A stretch of 12,846 nucleotides of DNA from Thermoplasmata archaeon (lineage in GTDB: Archaea; Thermoplasmatota; Thermoplasmata; Sysuiplasmatales; Sysuiplasmataceae). The notes under the pieces are model-generated. The model made no database searches, was not told the DNA's origin, and was given only the letters and a program-made list of their open reading frames with translations. The stretch is from contig JAKAPY010000033.1 of the NCBI GenBank assembly GCA_021811925.1, forward strand, positions 1-12,846. Direction: 5' to 3'. Both the position numbers and the translations under genes were made by a program. Of this stretch, positions 5,808 through 10,521 are shown one piece after another; position 1 is the stretch's first letter, and the number at the start of each line of letters is the position of its first letter.

Positions 5808-7067
5808 ATGAATATGCCTGAAAATTTGGATCAGTTTGAGATTGCTGTCGCTCAGGTGAGAAAGTCTGCTGAGATACTGAAGCTTGACAGCGGAATGGTT
5901 GAGATTCTGAGCAAGCCAAAGAGGGAGCTGACCGTAAACTTCCCGGTGCGCATGGACGACGGTTCCGTGAGGGTATTCACTGGTTACAGGGTCCAGTACA
6001 ACTACTCAAGGGGCCCATGCAAGGGCGGGGTCAGGTTCCACCCAAACGTCACACTCAACGAAGTGAGGGCTCTGGCTGCCTGGATGACATGGAAAACATC
6101 GGTCATGGACCTGCCATATGGTGGCGCCAAGGGCGGAGTCATTGTGGACCCGAAGAAAATGAGCCGCAACGAGCTCGAAAGGCTCACAAGACGTTACACA
6201 TCGGAAATATCGATTATAATCGGCCCGGAGAAGGACATACCGGCACCCGATGTCTACACCGATTCGCAGACCATGGCCTGGATGATGGACACATTCAGCA
6301 TGATCAAGGGATACTCTGTCCCTGGAGTTGTCACTGGTAAGCCGCTTAGCATCGGCGGTTCAGAGGGAAGGTCGGAGGCAACCGCGCGTGGGGCGATGTA
6401 TGTGGCACGCGCTGCGGCAAAAACTCAGGGCCTGGACACCAAGAAGGCCACAGTCGCTGTACAGGGATTTGGCAATGCAGGTTCAATCGGAGCAAGACTC
6501 TTCAGCGAGGAACTGGGTTCAAAGGTTGTTGCAGTAAGCGACAGCAAGGGAGGCATTTACAACAAGAACGGGCTGGATATGCGCAAACTCCTCGATCACA
6601 AGGCAAAAACCGGCTCTGTCGTCAATTTCGCCGGAAGCAAGGCGATATCAAACGAGGAATTGCTTCAGCTCGACGTTGATATGCTTGTCCCTGCAGCCCT
6701 GGAGAACCAGATCACCGAGAAGAATGCGTCATCCGTCAAGGCAAAAATAATAGTCGAAGAAGCGAACGGGCCAACCACACCCAAGGCGGACGAGATTCTG
6801 CACAGGAACGGCGTCTTCCTCCTGCCGGATGTTCTTGCCAATGCGGGCGGAGTGACTGTCAGCTACTTCGAGTGGGTGCAGGACATACAGAGCTACTTCT
6901 GGTCACTTGCAGAGGTCAACCAGAGGCTTGAGACCTTGATGAGCAAGGCATACAACGACATACTCCCGATTGCCATGAAGGAAAATATAGACATGAGGAC
7001 CGCCGCCTATGTGTATGCGGTGAAGAAGGTCGTTGACGCACACAGAATAAGAGGCCTGTGGCCCTGA
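5808..7067 (+). CDS. gdhA: Glutamate dehydrogenase, NAD(P)-dependent
   Basis: A 419-residue hexameric-type glutamate dehydrogenase that interconverts glutamate with 2-oxoglutarate plus ammonia in the cytoplasm, linking nitrogen and carbon metabolism. The substrate domain carries RGPCKGGVRFHP (residues 68-79, K72), the catalytic-lysine loop PYGGAKGG (103-110, K108) and the catalytic aspartate in IPAPDV (D148). The Rossmann dinucleotide motif is GFGNAG (220-225), and the domain closes with ANAGGVTVSYFEWVQ (344-358). Length and motifs are those of intact archaeal enzymes. After strand 2 of the Rossmann fold comes SDSKGG; I do not assign NAD or NADP preference from this. ATG at 5808 or 5814 may be the start; the TATA spacing favours 5814 (417 residues). 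The gene appears monocistronic and ends at T-rich tracts before a convergent regulator gene. Confidence 0.97.
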   Translation: MNMPENLDQFEIAVAQVRKSAEILKLDSGMVEILSKPKRELTVNFPVRMDDGSVRVFTGYRVQYNYSRGPCKGGVRFHPNVTLNEVRALAAWMTWKTSVMDLPYGGAKGGVIVDPKKMSRNELERLTRRYTSEISIIIGPEKDIPAPDVYTDSQTMAWMMDTFSMIKGYSVPGVVTGKPLSIGGSEGRSEATARGAMYVARAAAKTQGLDTKKATVAVQGFGNAGSIGARLFSEELGSKVVAVSDSKGGIYNKNGLDMRKLLDHKAKTGSVVNFAGSKAISNEELLQLDVDMLVPAALENQITEKNASSVKAKIIVEEANGPTTPKADEILHRNGVFLLPDVLANAGGVTVSYFEWVQDIQSYFWSLAEVNQRLETLMSKAYNDILPIAMKENIDMRTAAYVYAVKKVVDAHRIRGLWP

Positions 7068-7092
7068 AGCCAGGCAAGCAATGAGTCGGCCG

Positions 7093-7098
7093 AAAAAA
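7093..7098 (-). terminator. Oligo-T terminator for the HTH-CBS gene
   Basis: Six thymines in the minus-strand sense lie about 26 bases after the TGA of the HTH-CBS gene, in the 56-base convergent gap. Archaeal RNA polymerase commonly terminates at such T-tracts without a hairpin. Confidence 0.4.
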
Positions 7099-7110
7099 CA
7101 CCAACCCAAA

Positions 7111-7124
7111 CACTTTTCTCTTTT
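7111..7124 (+). terminator. T-rich terminator for gdhA
   Basis: CACTTTTCTCTTTT lies about 45 bases after the gdhA stop and runs up to the end of the convergent gene. Two T4 runs fit an archaeal oligo-T terminator, and no stable hairpin is apparent. Confidence 0.4.
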
Positions 7125-7687
7125 CAAATCAGCTTGAGCAAATCCGATTTTGTTATTATTCCTGAAATTTTTCCCTTTCTCTGTACCAGAACGGCAGGAC
7201 TGCCGGAGAGAAGTGTGGCAACCATTTCAACCGCTGTCGTCTCCGGTATCACCGGGTAGGCCTCGTTCATCACACCTTCCACCCTTATATGGGAGAGTTC
7301 ATCCAGGCTGGTTCCCTGCCTCAGCTGGTTCAGTATTGTCTCATCCGAGATGCTTCCGACGACTGTCTCCCCGTTCATGACTGGAAGCTGAGAATAGCCG
7401 CGTCTCTTCATGAGATCAGAAACCTCCGCCAGGGTAGAGTCTTTGTGGACACTCACTATGGGAGTGTGCAGAACGTCCTTTGCCGTCCTGTTCAGCTTCC
7501 TGAGTTTACCCTCATTCTCTATCGCTTCGAACACGCGTGTGACAATCTCGTAACTCGCTGAAATACTGCTTCGCTCCAGCTTTGCTATTGTGGATTGGCT
7601 CACGTTTGCCATCCTGGCAAGTTCGCTCTGGGTGATATCCAGTTGCTTTCTCATCTTTTTTATTTCCTCGACCCGGGGAAAAGGCAT
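7124..7687 (-). CDS. HTH-CBS transcriptional regulator
   Basis: A 187-residue predicted DNA-binding regulator. An XRE-type helix-turn-helix domain (about residues 8-62) contains LDITQSELARMANVSQSTIA. Two CBS domains form one Bateman module: about 70-120 with SQLPVMNGETVVGSIS, and about 135-187 ending GIITKSDLLKLI. CBS pairs usually bind adenosyl compounds such as AMP, ATP, SAM or methylthioadenosine; the ligand here is unknown. The frame is open up to an ATG at 7795, but I start at 7687: homology-like sequence begins there, a TATA-like box at 7711-7718 is centred about 27 bases upstream (leaderless), and the extra 36 residues look like promoter DNA. It diverges from the threonine synthase-CysO-like operon and shares with it a palindrome placed at both promoters, suggesting autoregulation and control of that operon. 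Confidence 0.9.
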   Translation of the reverse strand: MPFPRVEEIKKMRKQLDITQSELARMANVSQSTIAKLERSSISASYEIVTRVFEAIENEGKLRKLNRTAKDVLHTPIVSVHKDSTLAEVSDLMKRRGYSQLPVMNGETVVGSISDETILNQLRQGTSLDELSHIRVEGVMNEAYPVIPETTAVEMVATLLSGSPAVLVQRKGKISGIITKSDLLKLI

Positions 7688-7710
7688 GGCTTCTTCGTAC
7701 GTAAGGCTAC

Positions 7711-7718
7711 TATTAATT
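7711..7718 (-). promoter_or_regulatory. TATA-like box for the HTH-CBS gene
   Basis: On the minus strand this reads AATTAATA, centred about 27 bases before the ATG at 7687. It supports that start and a leaderless message. It is overlapped by the palindrome at 7716-7729. Confidence 0.55.
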
Positions 7719-7729
7719 CCTATTGGAAT
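7716..7729. promoter_or_regulatory. Palindrome ATTC-N6-GAAT, copy 1 (putative operator)
   Basis: ATTCCTATTGGAAT overlaps the TATA/BRE region of the HTH-CBS gene, where bound protein would block TBP/TFB. Copy 2 in the same divergent gap has identical half-sites and spacing. The best candidate binder is the HTH-CBS protein itself, which is an inference from position. Confidence 0.55.
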
Positions 7730-7835
7730 ACAACATGCTTTCCTCACCGAAGCTGCGGCAGAATGGACGGGGGCCAACATCATTTTTCCACGCACTTGCA
7801 GGATTGAAAGAAGAGGCGGTCAGGGCAATATTTGA

Positions 7836-7853
7836 TATTCTCATACGAATATT
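7836..7853. promoter_or_regulatory. Palindrome ATATTC-N6-GAATAT, copy 2 (putative operator)
   Basis: A perfect 6-base inverted repeat whose core ATTC-N6-GAAT (7838-7851) matches copy 1. It ends 15 bases before the TATA-like box of the threonine synthase operon, centred about 52 bases before the start at 7897. The placement suits an activator or a competitor for the BRE region. Confidence 0.55.
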
Positions 7854-7868
7854 ACAAACAAAATCGGT

Positions 7869-7876
7869 TTTATTAC
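7869..7876 (+). promoter_or_regulatory. TATA-like box for the threonine synthase operon
   Basis: TTTTATTA is centred 24-25 bases before the ATG at 7897, the spacing expected for a leaderless archaeal transcript. The upstream bases AAAATCGG could serve as a BRE. Confidence 0.6.
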
Positions 7877-7896
7877 AGCTAATAATCGTCTGAGCA

Positions 7897-9156
7897 ATGA
7901 CTTCGGCGGCATGCGCAAAAGGTGAAGTGAGCAAAACACTTGCTTCGGGGCTGTACTGCAAGTCCTGCGGAAAGCGTTTCGAGCTTTCCGTCCGAAGTGC
8001 ATGCGATGAATGCTTTGCGCCTGTAGAAGTAAGATATGACGAGGCATCGGTTGCGGAGAGGCTCACAAAGCAGTCAGTCTCGCACGGTCCCCAGAACATA
8101 TGGAGATACTGGCCTCTCCTCCCCGTTTCACTTTCCGAAGGCATCAAGGGGACAAATCCCGGCATGACTCCGCTAAGGGAGTGCCAGAACCTGGCGAGTG
8201 AGCTTGGCGTGAAGAGAGTCCTGGTCAAGGACGATACCGTGAATCCTACATACTCGTTCAAGGACCGTCCGGTGGCCACATCTTTGCCCAAGGCGATCGA
8301 GTTCGGACTGAAAGGCGTTGGATGCGCATCTACAGGAAACCTGGCAGGTGCAACCGCGGCTTCGGCTGCCAAGTATCGGGTCCCTTGCTATGTGCTCATC
8401 CCGCAGGGTCTGGAGAAGAACAAGGTACTTTCGGCTTCGGCCTACGGTGCAACCGTGATTGAAGTCAAGGGGACCTACGACACCGCCAACAGGCTGGCAA
8501 ATCTGATCGCTGACAGGTACAGCGTGGGTTTTGTCAATGTGAATCTGCGCCCGTACTATGTTGAAGGGTCGAAGACTCTTGCGATGGAGGTAGTTGAACA
8601 GCTTGGATGGCAGGAGCCGGACAGGATGATAGTGCCGATGGGCTCGGGTGCGCTTCTCACCGCCGTAGGCAAGGGAATATCCGAACTGTCCATGTATGGC
8701 CTGAGCAGCGGTTCATGCATGATATCCGGGACGCAGCCCGAGGGATGCTCCCCAATATCCAGCGCGTACGAGACCGGCGAGGTCCTTCCGGTGGAGAAAC
8801 CAAAGACTGTGGCAGAATCCCTTGCAATAGGCGATCCGGCGTCTGGCGATGAGGCGCTTGGTGTTATACGAGGCTCCGGCGGTTTTGCCGACGCGCCGAC
8901 GGATTCGGAAATAGTCGAGGGGCAGCTTCTCCTGGCCAGGGAGGAAGGCATTTTCACGGAGCCCGCCGGCGGCACAGTGATTGCCTCTCTGAGACGGAAG
9001 ATTGATGACGGCACTATCCGGCGCGACGAGACAGTAGTATGCCTGATTACCGGGAACGGGCTCAAGGTACCCAGCCATCTGGAATCTTCCATAAGGACAA
9101 GCGTTGTCGGCCCGGACCTTCGGGAAGTGGAGCAGGTGTTCAGATCAGGTCTGTGA
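7897..9156 (+). CDS. thrC: Threonine synthase-like PLP enzyme with zinc ribbon
   Basis: A 419-residue fold-type II PLP enzyme. Threonine synthase converts O-phosphohomoserine to threonine and phosphate in the cytoplasm. An N-terminal zinc ribbon (C21, C24, C36, C39) precedes the archaeal-type segment IWRYWPLLPV (residues 68-77). The PLP lysine is K122 in NPTYSFKDRP. The substrate/phosphate loop is CASTGNLAGA (143-152), and the glycine loop PMGSGALLTAVGKG (about 248-261) should hold the PLP phosphate. All key elements are present and the length is normal. It is followed after 12 bases by a CysO/MoaD-like gene, an arrangement that recalls CysM-CysO cysteine synthesis. A role as a sulfhydrylase using a thiocarboxylated carrier is therefore an alternative to plain threonine synthesis. 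The leaderless promoter and upstream palindrome suggest control by the divergent HTH-CBS regulator. Confidence 0.9.
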   Translation: MTSAACAKGEVSKTLASGLYCKSCGKRFELSVRSACDECFAPVEVRYDEASVAERLTKQSVSHGPQNIWRYWPLLPVSLSEGIKGTNPGMTPLRECQNLASELGVKRVLVKDDTVNPTYSFKDRPVATSLPKAIEFGLKGVGCASTGNLAGATAASAAKYRVPCYVLIPQGLEKNKVLSASAYGATVIEVKGTYDTANRLANLIADRYSVGFVNVNLRPYYVEGSKTLAMEVVEQLGWQEPDRMIVPMGSGALLTAVGKGISELSMYGLSSGSCMISGTQPEGCSPISSAYETGEVLPVEKPKTVAESLAIGDPASGDEALGVIRGSGGFADAPTDSEIVEGQLLLAREEGIFTEPAGGTVIASLRRKIDDGTIRRDETVVCLITGNGLKVPSHLESSIRTSVVGPDLREVEQVFRSGL

Positions 9157-9160
9157 GGTG
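9155..9160 (+). promoter_or_regulatory. Ribosome binding site of the CysO/MoaD-like gene
   Basis: GAGGTG overlaps the TGA of the preceding gene and ends 8 bases before the ATG at 9169. It supports co-transcription and coupled translation of the two genes. Confidence 0.65.
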
Positions 9161-9168
9161 TAACTGGT

Positions 9169-9444
9169 ATGGTCAAGGTAAATTTCTCATCCGCGATGCA
9201 GTCGATAACAAAAGGAAACAGGGAAGTGGAGATAGACTTCCAGGGCGGCGTGGGCAACCTCTTCTCCAGACTGTCCGATGTTTTCGGCGAGGAATTCAAC
9301 AGAAGGATATTCGAGAACGGCAGGATAAGGAGATACATCAACGTATATGTCGACGGCAAGGACATAAGATTCTCTGACGGGCAGCAGACTCTTGTCAGGA
9401 ACGATTCAGTTGTCGATGTTGTTCCCGCAGTCTCTGGCGGATGA
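9169..9444 (+). CDS. CysO/MoaD/ThiS-family ubiquitin-like sulfur carrier
   Basis: A 91-residue beta-grasp protein ending in a free Gly-Gly (PAVSGG at the extreme C-terminus). This is the hallmark of proteins activated by an E1-like enzyme to a thiocarboxylate or attached to lysines (MoaD, ThiS, SAMPs, CysO). The segment RRYINVYVDGKDIRFSDG (residues 54-71) followed by NDSVVDVVPAVSGG is, as I recall the sequences, closer to mycobacterial CysO than to canonical MoaD. The gene is 12 bases downstream of the threonine synthase-like gene with its own Shine-Dalgarno site, so the two products probably work together or share regulation. No E1-like or Mec-type JAMM protease gene is in the window. Alternatives are molybdopterin synthesis or a SAMP-type protein modifier. 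The fold and GG tail are certain in outline; the pathway is inferred. Confidence 0.88.
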   Translation: MVKVNFSSAMQSITKGNREVEIDFQGGVGNLFSRLSDVFGEEFNRRIFENGRIRRYINVYVDGKDIRFSDGQQTLVRNDSVVDVVPAVSGG

Positions 9445-9482
9445 GCAACCGATTCCAGGCTCGAGGAGCGTCTAACAACGTA

Positions 9483-9490
9483 CTTATAGG
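9483..9490 (+). promoter_or_regulatory. TATA-like box for the surface protein gene
   Basis: CTTATAGG is centred 24-25 bases before the ATG at 9511, again fitting a leaderless message and a transcription unit separate from the upstream operon. Confidence 0.55.
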
Positions 9491-9510
9491 ATGCCCGGGT
9501 CGGCACTGTC

Positions 9511-10449
9511 ATGAAAAAGGCAAGTTCCAGGGCAGTTGCCTCCCTGCTGGCGGTCGCACTGCTAGCCGTTGTGGCAGCACCTGTATCGGCCTCCTCGGTC
9601 AGGGTGGATGTAAATCCATCCGCTCAGACTGCAAACTGGCATTCTCAGAAGAACCTCTACGTCAACTTCACCTATCCGAGCACAGGCCTTATCAGTCAGG
9701 CACTGAACAACAGCAGCGGCAGCATCAGCCTTAACATAACATCGAAGAGCAGCGCCTCGGTTAACACGGTTGCATCAATAAATGGGACGATAGCTGCAGA
9801 ATACAGCCACGCATACATCAGCAGTTTCGCGCTGTACTACAACGCAACTTGGAAAGCAAATCAGACGAAGCTTGCCGTTGTAGTGACCTCTACCCTTGAC
9901 ATGGCAGTTAAGGGCATAGGCAATGGAACTGCAGCCTCTGTCAACATGTCCTGGAAGGACTTCAACTACACAAAGAGCATCAACGTAAGCACATCCACAA
10001 GCGGAACAGTCGACGTGAATTCAGCCTCTGGCCCCCTGGCCTATTCGAAGATAACGTCCTTCGTCTCGAACAGCCAGACACGCCTGTCTGTCTATCATGC
10101 ACTTGACTTCAGCGCTTTCGCAAAACAGCTGTCGCAGTGGAACAGGAGCTACAGCAGCGCCACCGGAAAAACGGTGTACAGCTACAATGCGGGTGTCACA
10201 CTGAACAGGAGCTTCAATATGTCCTATTCGACATCGGGCATTTCGGGCAACTACACCCTCTCAATATACCTCGATCCATCCGCGCAGATAGTCACTGACG
10301 GAAACACATATGCGAAGGGAAACACGCTCTACATCCAGCCGGCGAATGGCATTGGCCCCGGCGTACTTGTCGTGGCGGGTGTCGTTGTTGTCCTGTTTGC
10401 TGCAGGAGCGGCTGCATTAATCCTGCGGAGAAGATCAAAGGCAAACTGA
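9511..10449 (+). CDS. Sequon-rich secreted protein with C-terminal membrane anchor
   Basis: A 312-residue exported protein of unknown function. It has a typical signal peptide: MKKASSR, a hydrophobic core at about residues 9-23, and likely cleavage near APVSASS. The exterior domain (about 28-281) is rich in Ser, Thr, Asn and Tyr, with 15 N-x-[ST] sequons by eye (for example NFT, NIT, NAT, NQT, NMS, NYT, NRS), so it is probably heavily N-glycosylated. It ends GPGV, then a 20-residue hydrophobic helix (286-305) and RRRSKAN, which would leave the basic tail in the cytoplasm. The exterior domain contains no cysteine. It may be an S-layer-associated or other cell-surface glycoprotein; I recognise no enzymatic domain. 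It has its own leaderless promoter and is followed by an oligo-T tract. Confidence 0.85.
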   Translation: MKKASSRAVASLLAVALLAVVAAPVSASSVRVDVNPSAQTANWHSQKNLYVNFTYPSTGLISQALNNSSGSISLNITSKSSASVNTVASINGTIAAEYSHAYISSFALYYNATWKANQTKLAVVVTSTLDMAVKGIGNGTAASVNMSWKDFNYTKSINVSTSTSGTVDVNSASGPLAYSKITSFVSNSQTRLSVYHALDFSAFAKQLSQWNRSYSSATGKTVYSYNAGVTLNRSFNMSYSTSGISGNYTLSIYLDPSAQIVTDGNTYAKGNTLYIQPANGIGPGVLVVAGVVVVLFAAGAAALILRRRSKAN

Positions 10450-10486
10450 ACCGGCCCCCATTGTCGCAAACCTCTTTCAAAACCTG

Positions 10487-10494
10487 TTTTTCTT
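10487..10494 (+). terminator. Oligo-T terminator after the surface protein gene
   Basis: TTTTTCTT lies about 37 bases after the TGA of the surface protein gene in a 72-base convergent gap. It matches archaeal T-tract termination. Confidence 0.45.
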
Positions 10495-10521
10495 CTACTT
10501 CCAGCTTTGGCCGTCTGTATT

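Noticed and set aside
7688..7795. N-terminal extension of the HTH-CBS protein by 36 residues
   Set aside because: It would place the TATA-like box and the palindrome inside coding sequence and does not resemble the family N-terminus. The ATG at 7687 has leaderless spacing.
7713..8372. A 219-codon minus-strand frame across the regulator-thrC gap
   Set aside because: It covers the thrC promoter, palindrome and N-terminal zinc ribbon coding, and its product shows no domain. It is a shadow of thrC.
8556..9512. A 318-codon open frame on the minus strand opposite the threonine synthase gene
   Set aside because: It lacks recognisable domains and is Ser/Pro/Thr-rich in the way antisense frames of GC-rich genes are. 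It lies over two well-supported genes on the other strand.
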